Source: Bacteroidota bacterium
GTDB taxonomy: Bacteria; Bacteroidota; Bacteroidia; Bacteroidales; Dysgonomonadaceae
Assembly (NCBI GenBank): GCA_023424395.1
Contig: JAFADY010000056.1
Coordinates: 1 to 64,000 of the forward strand
Reading direction: 5' to 3'
DNA length: 64,000 nucleotides
Below the pieces are notes generated by a model. That model did not search any database. It was not told the DNA's origin and worked only from the letters and a program-made list of their open reading frames with translations. A program made the position numbers and the translations under genes. Below are positions 45,401 to 53,176 of this stretch, one piece after another (the first letter of the stretch is position 1; each line of letters opens with the position of its first letter).

Positions 45401-46754
45401 AATTCATCATTTTAGAAGCGCCGTTTATTGTTATTTTATCCAACCACGATCTTCGTTGGCTGTTGGGAATTTGCCGCAGCATACTGTAATTGTTGTTCAG
45501 TTGCAGAGCGATAAATTCGGCAACGATCACCCCGCCGTCGATAATAATGCCGAAGTCGAGCGCGCCCAAACTCATCAGGTTCGCATCAATGTTGAATAAA
45601 TACATCATAGAGAGCGTGAACAGCAGCGACAAGGGAATGATGGACGCGATAATAAGCGCCGTGCGGATGTTCCCGAGAATTACCATAACCGTGAGAATAA
45701 CGATAGCAATTCCGATGAGCAGGTTCTCGATTATCGTAAACGTGGTTCTGCCGATGAGCTCGCTGCGGTCGACAATGGGATTGATAAAAATTCCTTCGGG
45801 AAGCGATTCCTGCACTTCTGCCACACGGTTTTTTACCGCCTTGATCACCGATTGCGAATCGGCATCTTTGAGCATCATCACCTGCCCCATCACTTTTTCG
45901 CCTTCGCCGTTGGCGGTTATCGCGCCGAAGCGGTTGGCGTGGCCGAATTGAACCATTGCAATATCGCGGATCAGGATGGGAATTTCGTTGCGGTTTTTCA
46001 CCACCACATTGCGAATATCGTCCAACGATTTTACCGTTCCATCGCCGCGGATAAAATAACTTTGGTTGTTTTTTTCGATGTACGATCCACCGGTAATATC
46101 GTTATTACTTTTCAGCGCATCGAATACTTCCACAAGCGTTATTCCTTGGCTGCGAAGCAATTCGGGATTTATCGCCACTTCGTATTGTTTCAGGAAACCG
46201 CCCCACGTATTTACTTCTACCACGCCGGGAATGCCCGAGAGTTGACGCTTCACGATCCAATCCTGAATGGTGCGTAGCTCCATCGTAGTGTAACGATCTT
46301 TGTAGCCGGGTTTTTCATCGAGAATGTACTGATATATTTCGCCCAATCCGGTGGTTACAGGCCCCATAATGGGTGTGCCGAAGCCCTGCGGAATATTTTC
46401 GGACGCTTCTAAGATTTTTTCGGCGATGAGTTGTCGGGGCAGATAAGTTCCCAATTTTTCATCGAAAACAATGGTAACCACCGAAAGCCCGAATTTTGAT
46501 ACCGAGCGGATTTCTTTCACTCCCGGTAAATTGGCCATCGCCAATTCCACAGGCATAGTAATGTATTGCTCTACATCTTGCGTGGAGAGATTGGTGGAAG
46601 TGGTGATCACCTGCACCTGATTGTTGGTAATGTCGGGCACCGCTCCCACCGAAAGGTGCGAAACGGCAAATAATCCAAAAACGATGACCGTTATTACAAA
46701 AAGGACTATAATTAATTTATGCTTAACGCTAAAGCGAATAATTTTATTCAACAT
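42405..46754 (-). CDS. CzcA/CusA-type RND efflux pump fused to a TolC-like outer-membrane factor
   Basis: A 1449-residue fusion. Residues 1 to about 1035 are a heavy-metal-type RND transporter with twelve helices, two periplasmic loops and motifs such as GALDFGIIIDGGVIVAE (helix 4 acidic residues) and the pore-domain PTDPMSMEEIDMIIKL. After RKRLKIRLRKP there is a hydrophobic signal-like segment (TATFLLLPLFMAISAAVFSQ, about 1045-1065). An OEP domain of about 380 residues follows (LSLQDAIDLGVANNRRLKTYEL onward). The fusion is known in Bacteroidetes; the inner segment may let signal peptidase free the channel. The pump uses proton flow to expel cations such as Cu, Ag, Zn, Co or Cd; which metal is not shown. 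Confidence 0.92.
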   Translation of the reverse strand: MLNKIIRFSVKHKLIIVLFVITVIVFGLFAVSHLSVGAVPDITNNQVQVITTSTNLSTQDVEQYITMPVELAMANLPGVKEIRSVSKFGLSVVTIVFDEKLGTYLPRQLIAEKILEASENIPQGFGTPIMGPVTTGLGEIYQYILDEKPGYKDRYTTMELRTIQDWIVKRQLSGIPGVVEVNTWGGFLKQYEVAINPELLRSQGITLVEVFDALKSNNDITGGSYIEKNNQSYFIRGDGTVKSLDDIRNVVVKNRNEIPILIRDIAMVQFGHANRFGAITANGEGEKVMGQVMMLKDADSQSVIKAVKNRVAEVQESLPEGIFINPIVDRSELIGRTTFTIIENLLIGIAIVILTVMVILGNIRTALIIASIIPLSLLFTLSMMYLFNIDANLMSLGALDFGIIIDGGVIVAEFIALQLNNNYSMLRQIPNSQRRSWLDKITINGASKMMNSAIFGQLIILIVFIPIITLTGVEGKMFRPMAFTFSFAVIGASIFGMTWLPVASAMFMKPKEESRDTQSKVMKWAYKTYYPSIIWACGHKKIIIAVAVVLLAAVVVIFPRLGAEFTPTLDEGDFVIQPVLKTGTSLEKTIEMTTQMEGILKKEFVEVDQIVSRIGAAEVPTDPMSMEEIDMIIKLIPKKKWENAKSKEELADKFKEALSVFPGIEYEFTQPIEMRFNELVTGVRSDIAVKVFGEDLDYIADQAARIGNLAATVPGAADVIVEKTVGLPQMRVTYIRDKLAYYGVSIGDLNKYLTMAFGGETTGSVFEQERRFDLVVRFNEGFRQDIDNIRQMYVNLPNDNQVRLSELAEIEYTTGPAKISRDNTRRRVVVSVNVRGRDLQSVVKDIQQKVNDNIDLKPGYYVEYGGQYQNLQNASRRLMIVIPIALALIFLILNFAFNSLKETTIIFSAIPLSIVGGVLALWIRGMPFSISAGVGFIALFGVAVLNGIVLIEHFKELREHTDMNIHDLIIQGSMDRLRPVILTASAAALGFLPMAVSTSAGAEVQRPLATVVIGGLITSTFLTMIVLPLLYGYFMDEKRKRLKIRLRKPSSSTATFLLLPLFMAISAAVFSQSRGLSLQDAIDLGVANNRRLKTYELQIERSKAFVPAAFNIGKTGVYYGTDANNIAENDHPLYVIGVSQEINFPTVYTAQHKANRAGVSVSQAAYELELQKLKKEITLAYYHIVYLQNKQKHYNYIADIYKKFSQSADAQYRQGEIAYLEKLNATAKQQQIDIQQKQADADLQIAYRQLHLLLQADEEVSVPFRLLEPVLLNETTFANAGLKLAEEQLNYENALLGVERKLWFPNINFEVFNGTNRFANAKNYWGWQVGISVPLFFGEQKARVASQKYSVMMADFSKQQYQLRVASANEQLQKELEKYRQNIEYYQTAGKQISDELIKFATSSYEVGEIDFFRYIQSLENATQLRLDYLDNLAKYNETVIELNYLVVE

Positions 46755-46829
46755 ATTCTTGAATAAATCCGAGGAAATTAATCTATGAAACAGTTTTCAT
46801 ATAAAATCCTAAAAGTTATACAAATGAAC

Positions 46830-46868
46830 AAAAAAAAGAGAATAATAACAAAAAATGTTTATTACTCT
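46830..46868 (-). terminator. Leftward rho-independent terminator after the DUF2141 gene
   Basis: GAGAATAATAACA (46838-46850) and TGTTTATTACTCTC (46856-46868 region) form a long, slightly imperfect stem with an A5 loop. Read leftward it is followed by eight T. It separates the DUF2141 gene from the RND pump gene. Confidence 0.6.
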
Positions 46869-46934
46869 CCTGTGTTTTATTTTCGTTCTGAATAATTTTT
46901 TCAGAAAAATTCAAATCGAATCTACTTGAAAATG

Positions 46935-47354
46935 CTAAAAATAAATCAACTTTATATTTAACTTCATATCTTCCTTTCCTACTTTAAATTTGACATCGTT
47001 GAAAGCAGGGGCTTTAAGTTTTGGTCTGAAATTATTGGAAAATGCAAAACCTTCTTGCGGAATGCCGAGAAAATTTTGATTACAGGTCCCGTTATTGTCT
47101 TCATCGTGGCAAATGGCGAAGGCATATTCGCCTTCGGGCAAAGTTAGGGTTGTAGTAAGACTCTTTTTGTTGACGGGAATGGAGACTTTTTTTATTTGTT
47201 TTCCTTCTTTAGGAAAAGCGCTTGCTTTATCGTAAATGCCGATAATAAGTGTTCCTGAGGGAGATCTCAAGTTGGTAAAAGTAACAGTTATATCGGCAGC
47301 CGATACCGATAGACAAAAAAATGCAGTTACGATGAATGAAAATAAATATTTCAT
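46935..47354 (-). CDS. DUF2141 exported protein
   Basis: A 139-residue protein starting MKYLFSFIVTAFFCLSVSAAD with a cleavable signal; fifteen in-frame residues upstream are ignored because they precede the signal. The mature part is a beta-sandwich of the DUF2141 family (ITVTFTNLRSPSGTLIIGIYD, then ICHDEDNNGTCNQNFLGIPQEGFAFSNN). It contains a conserved acidic DxDNNGxxD-like turn that could bind calcium. Function is unknown. Confidence 0.88.
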   Translation of the reverse strand: MKYLFSFIVTAFFCLSVSAADITVTFTNLRSPSGTLIIGIYDKASAFPKEGKQIKKVSIPVNKKSLTTTLTLPEGEYAFAICHDEDNNGTCNQNFLGIPQEGFAFSNNFRPKLKAPAFNDVKFKVGKEDMKLNIKLIYF

Positions 47355-47441
47355 AGAAGTTTTATTTTGGGTTTGGTTTTGGACTCTAAAGTTAATCATT
47401 TGTTTAAAAACATATAAATATAGGAGTATTAAATAAATATA

Positions 47442-47468
47442 AAACCCACATTTTTGGGATGCGGGTTT
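47442..47468 (-). terminator. Candidate terminator after the DUF4301 gene
   Basis: AAACCCACAT and ATGCGGGTTT form a 10-base stem with one mismatch and a short loop. Read leftward it continues into an AT-rich TTTTATATTT stretch. It lies 27 bases past the DUF4301 stop. Confidence 0.45.
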
Positions 47469-47494
47469 AAGCAGGGTTAAAGATGTTTCGTGCT

Positions 47495-49012
47495 TTATTG
47501 ATGCTCTGCACGCAGCAAATCGTTCACCGTTTTTACCGGGTTAAATGTGCTGATGGGCACTTCCACAAAAACGGTGTTCCAATCGCTCATGGCGCCATTC
47601 CACAAACCGGGAAGCTCTAAAGCCTTTAATTCTTTTCCATCTTTGGATTTTTGAGAGATAAATCCGGTGTTTTTATCCACATATTTTGTTAGATCAAACT
47701 TATTTCCCTTGTAACATTTTACGCCACAAACCAAATCCACCGGATTAAAGTGGGAACCGTTTTTAAAGGCGTTGATAGCTCTTTCGTCGTTTTTGTTAAT
47801 TTGGGAACTTTCTAAAATTTGCGGCGAAGCCGTTCCGTCGGGATTTTTGGCGATAAACGGGCCGCCTCCGGGTTCTCCCACGTTTTTTACCATGCCGCAA
47901 ACTCGGAAAGGACGATCGAGTTTTGACTTGAGGTATTGTTTGAGTGAATCTTGATCGGAAAATTCTTGATTTGAATTAATGGTAAGTTCGTTTTCTACGA
48001 AAGACAGCATTTCGGCCAAATCTTCTTCCGAAGGATTTCCTGAATCCAATTTTTCCAAATAGCTGAAAGCTTGTTGCTGCATCTTCACCAAAACTCCGGC
48101 AAGTAGCCTCTTATAATGAGCTTCGCTCTGTTTAAGCCGATCGGGGACGACATTGTCGATATTTTTAATGAAAATAACGTCTGAATCTATATCGTTTAAG
48201 TTTTCGATAAGCGCGCCATGGCCTCCCGGGCGAAACAACAAAGCGCCCTCTTCTTCTCTGAAAGGATTGTTTTCCATATCAACGGCGATGGTATCGGTGC
48301 TTGGCTTTTGAACGCTGTACGAAATATAAAAATTGGCGCCTAATTTTTGTCCGTAGCCCATTTTTCGTGCTGCAACAAGCAACTGAAACAATTCTTTATG
48401 CTCGCTCGAAACCGTGAAATGGACATTTACGTCTCCGTTATTTTGTTTTGCATATAAAACACCTTCGGTTAAATGTTCGCCCACCGGTGTCCGATTCCCT
48501 TCGGAATATTTGTGAAACAACAACAATCCTTTGGGTTTGTTACCGTAGTTCATGCCCTCTTCTCCCAACAATGCTGTCACAATTAATTTGTGCTCCCCAT
48601 CTACCATGAGCTCATAAATATCTTTATTGTAAATTTCTTTGCAGGTTTTGTTTAATTTCCCGCTGAAAGCAAATTTTTCTATTTCTCCGAAAAAGTTTTG
48701 TTCAAAGTGGGTAGTAGGCTTATCATAATCGGCGCTTAAAAAAGCGTACAGATCTTTGAACATGCGGCTTGCAGCACCTGAAGCAGGAACAAACTTAGTT
48801 ACTTTCTTATCGGTTTTCAAATAATTTTCCCAGGCATTCAAATATTCATCTTCCTCATCGGTTGAAATATTCAGGATACCCTTCTCCAACGAAGCGGCAG
48901 CGACGATGGGCAAGTAAGGAAATCCGGTTCTAAAGTTTTCGAGTTGCGCTTCTATCTGCGATTGGGATATTTTTTTTTCATCGAGCAGCGCTATATCTTC
49001 TTTCGTAAACAT
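47495..49012 (-). CDS. DUF4301 protein
   Basis: A 505-residue cytoplasmic protein of the DUF4301 family, widespread in Bacteroidetes. Conserved stretches are FVPASGAASRMFKDLYAFL near residue 80, LLLFHKYSEGNRTPVGEHLTE in the middle and RPGGHGALIENLNDIDSDVIF. The last two resemble sugar-nucleotidyltransferase folds, so it may handle nucleotide or sugar phosphates, but no activity is established. It is transcribed alone, divergently from dnaK. Confidence 0.88.
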   Translation of the reverse strand: MFTKEDIALLDEKKISQSQIEAQLENFRTGFPYLPIVAAASLEKGILNISTDEEDEYLNAWENYLKTDKKVTKFVPASGAASRMFKDLYAFLSADYDKPTTHFEQNFFGEIEKFAFSGKLNKTCKEIYNKDIYELMVDGEHKLIVTALLGEEGMNYGNKPKGLLLFHKYSEGNRTPVGEHLTEGVLYAKQNNGDVNVHFTVSSEHKELFQLLVAARKMGYGQKLGANFYISYSVQKPSTDTIAVDMENNPFREEEGALLFRPGGHGALIENLNDIDSDVIFIKNIDNVVPDRLKQSEAHYKRLLAGVLVKMQQQAFSYLEKLDSGNPSEEDLAEMLSFVENELTINSNQEFSDQDSLKQYLKSKLDRPFRVCGMVKNVGEPGGGPFIAKNPDGTASPQILESSQINKNDERAINAFKNGSHFNPVDLVCGVKCYKGNKFDLTKYVDKNTGFISQKSKDGKELKALELPGLWNGAMSDWNTVFVEVPISTFNPVKTVNDLLRAEHQ

Positions 49013-49114
49013 AAAAAATTGTGTTTTATCTAAACTTATTTGATTTTATTTTATAAGCCCAAAGATAGAAAACTTTCCGGTTAAAAGTATTCTTACAGTT
49101 AAAAATATTTTAAC

Positions 49115-49154
49115 GACAATCTGTCAGTTTCATCGCCGGCATAATTTTTGGCAT
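49115..49154 (+). promoter_or_regulatory. Possible dnaK control region: GACA/TGTC palindrome and sigma-54-like spacing
   Basis: Upstream of dnaK an inverted repeat GACAATCTGTC (49115-49125) precedes CCGGCATAATTTTTGGCAT. The GG at 49138-49139 and GC at 49151-49152 are 11 bases apart, one more than the sigma-54 ideal of 10. No good TAnnTTTG box is seen in this gap, which is unusual for the window. This could be a dedicated heat-shock promoter; evidence is weak. Confidence 0.3.
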
Positions 49155-49223
49155 AAGATTTGAAAAGTATGTTGTGTATAAAAATTAGAATTAAAAAAAT
49201 AATCATTAAATAATATATCAATT

Positions 49224-51137
49224 ATGGCAAAAATAATCGGAATAGATTTAGGTACAACCAATTCTTGCGTTTCAGTTATGGAAGGCAACGAACCCGTTGT
49301 AATTCCTAATAACGAAGGAAAGCGCACAACGCCTTCCGTTGTAGCTTTTTTGGATAACGGCGAACGCAAAGTGGGCGATCCTGCCAAACGTCAGGCAATT
49401 ACCAATCCCAAAAACACCGTTTACTCTATCAAAACGTTTATGGGAGAAACATATGATCAGGTTCAAAAAGAAATAGCCCGCGTTCCCTATCAGGTTGTAA
49501 GAGGCGATAACAATACGCCGCGTGTAGATATCAACGGACAATTGTATTCTCCTCAAGAAATTTCGGCCATCGTACTTCAAAAAATGAAACAAACCGCCGA
49601 AGATTATTTGGGACAAACCGTTACAGATGCAGTAATCACCGTGCCCGCTTATTTCAGCGATGCACAACGCCAAGCAACCAAAGAAGCCGGCGAAATTGCA
49701 GGTTTAACAGTACGTCGTATCGTGAATGAGCCTACTGCGGCATCTTTAGCTTACGGCTTAGACAAAAAGCACAAAGACATGAAAATCGCCGTATTCGACC
49801 TTGGCGGAGGTACTTTCGATATTTCTATCTTGGAATTAGGCGATGGCGTTTTCGAAGTAAAATCTACCAATGGCGATACTCACCTTGGCGGCGACGATTT
49901 TGACCACAGAATTATCGATTGGCTGGCAGAAGAGTTTTTGAAAGATGAAGGCCTCGACCTTCGTAAAGACCCGATGGCGCTTCAACGATTAAAGGAAGCT
50001 GCCGAAAAAGCAAAAATCGAACTTTCCAGCGCCAGCTCAACCGAAATAAATTTACCGTACATTATGCCGGTAAACGGTATTCCCAAACACTTGGTAAAAA
50101 CGCTTACGCGTTCGAAATTCGAACAATTAATCGACGATCTGTTACAGAAATGTGTAACCCCATGTGAAAAATCGTTGAAAGACGCGGGACTTTCTACTTC
50201 CGACATCAACGAAGTTATCCTTGTGGGAGGTTCAACCCGTATTCCCGCCGTGCAACAAATGGTAGAAAAGCTTTTCAACAAAGCTCCCAATAAAGGCGTA
50301 AATCCCGATGAAGTTGTAGCTATCGGCGCAGCCATTCAGGGCGCGGTTCTTACAGGAGAAGTAAAAGATGTATTGTTGCTCGATGTTACTCCGCTTTCGT
50401 TGGGTATTGAAACACTTGGCGGCGTAATGACAAAACTGATCGACGCCAACACAACCATTCCCACTAAAAAATCGGAAACATTCTCTACGGCAGCCGACAA
50501 TCAACCCTCCGTTCAGATAAACGTACTGCAAGGCGAACGCCCCATGGCGGCGCACAACAAGCAAATCGGCGTTTTCAATCTCGACGGAATTCCACCCGCA
50601 CCGCGCGGCATACCTCAAATTGAAGTTACTTTCGACATTGATGCCAACGGAATTTTGAATGTTTCGGCCAAAGATAAAGCTACAGGAAAAGAACAGAAAA
50701 TCCGTATCGAAGCATCTTCCGGATTGAGCGATGACGAGATCAAACGCATGAAAGAAGAAGCCACGGCAAACGCCGAAGCCGACAAAAAAGAAAAGGAACG
50801 CATCGATAAATTGAATCAAGCTGACTCAACTATTTTCCAAACCGAAAAGCAGTTGAACGAATATGGCGACAAGATTCCTGCCGATAAAAAAGCAACCATA
50901 GAATCCGCTCTAAACAGATTGAAAGAAGCGCACAAGGCACAAGATTTATCAGGAATCGATTCGGCCATGGCCGAAGTGAATACAGCGTTTCAAGCCGCTT
51001 CACAAGACATGTACAACGCAGCCAACGCACAAGGGGCACAACCTAACGCGGATGCAGGGCAACAAAGCGGCCCGCAAGACGATAACACCCAACAAGGCGA
51101 CGATGTAACCGATGTGGATTTTGAAGAAGTGAAGTAA
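49224..51137 (+). CDS. dnaK: Chaperone DnaK (Hsp70)
   Basis: A 637-residue Hsp70. The ATPase domain starts IIGIDLGTTNSCVSVMEG and includes the phosphate motif IAVFDLGGGTFDISILELG and VILVGGSTRIPAVQQMV. The substrate domain follows the linker VKDVLLLDVTPLSLGIET. The tail ends DVTDVDFEEVK, close to the canonical EEVD-like end. It folds and protects proteins with DnaJ-type partners (CbpA at 36276) and GrpE. A strong terminator follows at 51172. A mobile element begins beyond it. Confidence 0.98.
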   Translation: MAKIIGIDLGTTNSCVSVMEGNEPVVIPNNEGKRTTPSVVAFLDNGERKVGDPAKRQAITNPKNTVYSIKTFMGETYDQVQKEIARVPYQVVRGDNNTPRVDINGQLYSPQEISAIVLQKMKQTAEDYLGQTVTDAVITVPAYFSDAQRQATKEAGEIAGLTVRRIVNEPTAASLAYGLDKKHKDMKIAVFDLGGGTFDISILELGDGVFEVKSTNGDTHLGGDDFDHRIIDWLAEEFLKDEGLDLRKDPMALQRLKEAAEKAKIELSSASSTEINLPYIMPVNGIPKHLVKTLTRSKFEQLIDDLLQKCVTPCEKSLKDAGLSTSDINEVILVGGSTRIPAVQQMVEKLFNKAPNKGVNPDEVVAIGAAIQGAVLTGEVKDVLLLDVTPLSLGIETLGGVMTKLIDANTTIPTKKSETFSTAADNQPSVQINVLQGERPMAAHNKQIGVFNLDGIPPAPRGIPQIEVTFDIDANGILNVSAKDKATGKEQKIRIEASSGLSDDEIKRMKEEATANAEADKKEKERIDKLNQADSTIFQTEKQLNEYGDKIPADKKATIESALNRLKEAHKAQDLSGIDSAMAEVNTAFQAASQDMYNAANAQGAQPNADAGQQSGPQDDNTQQGDDVTDVDFEEVK

Positions 51138-51171
51138 TACTGATAAAAGACGAAAGTCATTAATAAGTAAA

Positions 51172-51204
51172 AAAGGTGTAATCCAAAAGGTTACACCTTT
51201 TTTT
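51172..51204 (+). terminator. Rho-independent terminator of dnaK
   Basis: AAAGGTGTAA (51172-51181) and TTACACCTTT (51191-51200) form a perfect 10-base stem with a nine-base loop, followed by a T run to 51204. It marks the end of core chromosome before the AT-rich mobile element. Confidence 0.85.
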
Positions 51205-51253
51205 ATTGATAAATATTTTTTAATATTTATACTTGCATACCACTTTTTTATTA

Positions 51254-51261
51254 TATATTTG
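51254..51261 (+). promoter_or_regulatory. Promoter -7 box at the left end of the mobile element
   Basis: TATATTTG is an exact -7 match, with TTG at 51233-51235 18 bases upstream. It would transcribe the zinc-ribbon/HTH gene and integrase. A near-copy of the box region (ATATTTGCAAC, then ATATTTGCGAC) follows in tandem. The core TAnnTTTGC also resembles the target core used by CTnDOT-type integrases. Confidence 0.5.
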
Positions 51262-51349
51262 CAACATATTTGCGACACAACATAAATAGCGATGAAGTGA
51301 TACATATTTACACTTATTGCAACTTATAATAATATAAAAATGATATACT

Positions 51350-51904
51350 ATGGCGAAAAGTGGTTTTAATCTTCAACGGATATGCGAAGTGTGCGGTCAG
51401 CCGTTCACACCAAAAACAGTATATTCAAAATACTGTTCCAAAAAATGTTCACAAGCAGCGTATAAAGTAAAAAAAGCAACAGAAAAGAAAGAAGAGCAAC
51501 GCCGAAAGTTAGTGGACAAAATCCCTGATGAACGTCAATATATTACCGTTCAGGAAGCAGAAGTTTTATTTAGCATATCCAGGCCCACGCTCTACCGTCT
51601 AATCCGAAAAGGAAGATTACCTGCTATAAATTTAGGCGAACGCCTCACACGTATTAGCCGAGTGCATATTGAAGCAATGTTTCCAAAAGTAGAAGTTGCA
51701 CAAACCTTACAAACAAAAAAACAACCGGCAATACTTTCATTTGAACCGAAATATTGTTATAACATTGGAGAAATCGCCAAAAAATTCAATATATCCGAAA
51801 GCACTGTTAATAAGCATATTCGAAAAAATGCCATTCCAACAAGACAAATCGGCAAATTTGTTTATGCACCGAAATCCGAAATTGATAAACTCTATAAAAG
51901 ATAA
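51350..51904 (+). CDS. Zinc-ribbon protein with two helix-turn-helix domains
   Basis: A 184-residue DNA-binding protein. The N-terminus has CEVCGQPF and YCSKKCSQ (about residues 11-42), a four-Cys zinc ribbon, followed by a Lys/Glu-rich linker. Two MerR/excisionase-like HTH domains come next: YITVQEAEVLFSISRPTLYR (about 64-105) and YNIGEIAKKFNISESTVNKH (about 138-180). It lies six bases before the integrase and is probably its regulator or a recombination directionality factor. Two tandem excisionase folds in one chain is an unusual layout. Confidence 0.75.
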   Translation: MAKSGFNLQRICEVCGQPFTPKTVYSKYCSKKCSQAAYKVKKATEKKEEQRRKLVDKIPDERQYITVQEAEVLFSISRPTLYRLIRKGRLPAINLGERLTRISRVHIEAMFPKVEVAQTLQTKKQPAILSFEPKYCYNIGEIAKKFNISESTVNKHIRKNAIPTRQIGKFVYAPKSEIDKLYKR

Positions 51905-51910
51905 TCCGAT

Positions 51911-53176
51911 ATGAAGAAAAAACTTGCCCAAACAAAAGTTACAGTCAAACTCCGCAAGTCAGATTATCGTAATGAGTGGTATTTGATAATTGAGAGTTAT
52001 CCTGTATTCAAGTCCGGCAGTAATAAGCCCAGCCGAGTAGTGGAAGCCTTGAACAGAATTGTTACAACTCCCGTTTGGGATAAAACTCGCACAGCCCGAA
52101 CCACCACCGAAAGCAAAACATACAAACCCAAGAGAGATGTAAACGGCATAATTCAATGTAAATCCGAAATCGACCAAGAAGCTTGTGTTTATGCCGATGG
52201 CGTACGTAAACTACGACAACGAGAGCACGACAATGCTGATTTATATACCGATACAGAAGCCGAACAATCTAAGCAAAATCAGCAAATGCAAAATGATTTT
52301 ATTGAATATTTTCAGAAAACAGCAAAAACTCGTCACAAAAATAGTTCACTATCAATCATCACAAATTGGAATAGAACGGCTGAGTTTTTGAAACTTTTTT
52401 CAGAAAATAAACCATTATTATTTTCACAAATAAATCCGAAAACAATAGAAGATTTCCGCCGTTACCTATTGTCAGCTCCTTGCGGTGGCAATAAAAAGGG
52501 AACAATATCTCAAAACACTGCTGCCACCTATTTCAGCATATTCAAGGCAGGACTGAAACAGGCATTCATTGACGGATACTTAACCGTTGATATTTCAGCC
52601 AAAATAAAAGGCATAAAAGAACAGGAAAGCCGCAGGGAACACCTGACCATTGACGAACTCAACACTCTTGCTGCCACTTCGTGCGACATACCAATTTTGA
52701 AACGTGCAGCCTTGTTTTCAGCCCTCACAGGCTTACGCCATTGCGATATTCAAAGACTCAAATGGAAAGAAATACATATTGCCGGCGCGCAAGCTCGCCT
52801 CAATTTCACTCAAAAAAAGACTAAAGGCGTTGAATATATGCCAATTTCAACACAAGCTCTAGAACTTTGCGGCACACCTCGGGAACCCGAACAATTCGTT
52901 TTTGAAGATTTACCCAATCCATCGTGGATATCAACACCTCTCAAAAGATGGATAAAAGCCGCAGGAATAACACGTAAAATCACATTTCATTGCTTCCGCC
53001 ACACATACGCCACGTTACAATTGGCTAATGGCACAGATATTTACACCGTCAGTAAAATGCTGGGACACACCAATGTAAAGACAACCCAAGTTTACGCAAA
53101 AGTCGTAGATGAGAAGAAACAAGAAGCCTCTAAAAAAATTAAACTCAATATTATCCACGAAAATACAGCATTATGA
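51911..53176 (+). CDS. Tyrosine recombinase (integrase) of the mobile element
   Basis: A 421-residue phage-type integrase. An N-terminal arm-binding-like region (about 1-60) and a SAM-like core-binding domain (about 130-220) precede the catalytic domain. The catalytic residues lie in ALTGLRHCDIQRLKW (Arg), HCFRHTYATLQLANG (His-x-x-Arg), MLGHTNVKTTQ (His) and VYAKVV (Tyr). Together these would integrate and excise the element. It overlaps the next gene by four bases. AT-rich composition differs from dnaK on its left. Confidence 0.92.
   Translation: MKKKLAQTKVTVKLRKSDYRNEWYLIIESYPVFKSGSNKPSRVVEALNRIVTTPVWDKTRTARTTTESKTYKPKRDVNGIIQCKSEIDQEACVYADGVRKLRQREHDNADLYTDTEAEQSKQNQQMQNDFIEYFQKTAKTRHKNSSLSIITNWNRTAEFLKLFSENKPLLFSQINPKTIEDFRRYLLSAPCGGNKKGTISQNTAATYFSIFKAGLKQAFIDGYLTVDISAKIKGIKEQESRREHLTIDELNTLAATSCDIPILKRAALFSALTGLRHCDIQRLKWKEIHIAGAQARLNFTQKKTKGVEYMPISTQALELCGTPREPEQFVFEDLPNPSWISTPLKRWIKAAGITRKITFHCFRHTYATLQLANGTDIYTVSKMLGHTNVKTTQVYAKVVDEKKQEASKKIKLNIIHENTAL

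Noticed and set aside
43423..46277. Several long plus-strand ORFs across the RND pump gene
   Set aside because: They mirror the GC-biased third positions of the real minus-strand gene and show no domain.
51138..51349. tRNA or other classical integration target at the dnaK 3' end
   Set aside because: No cloverleaf or tRNA 3' end was found; the element seems to sit at a non-tRNA site.
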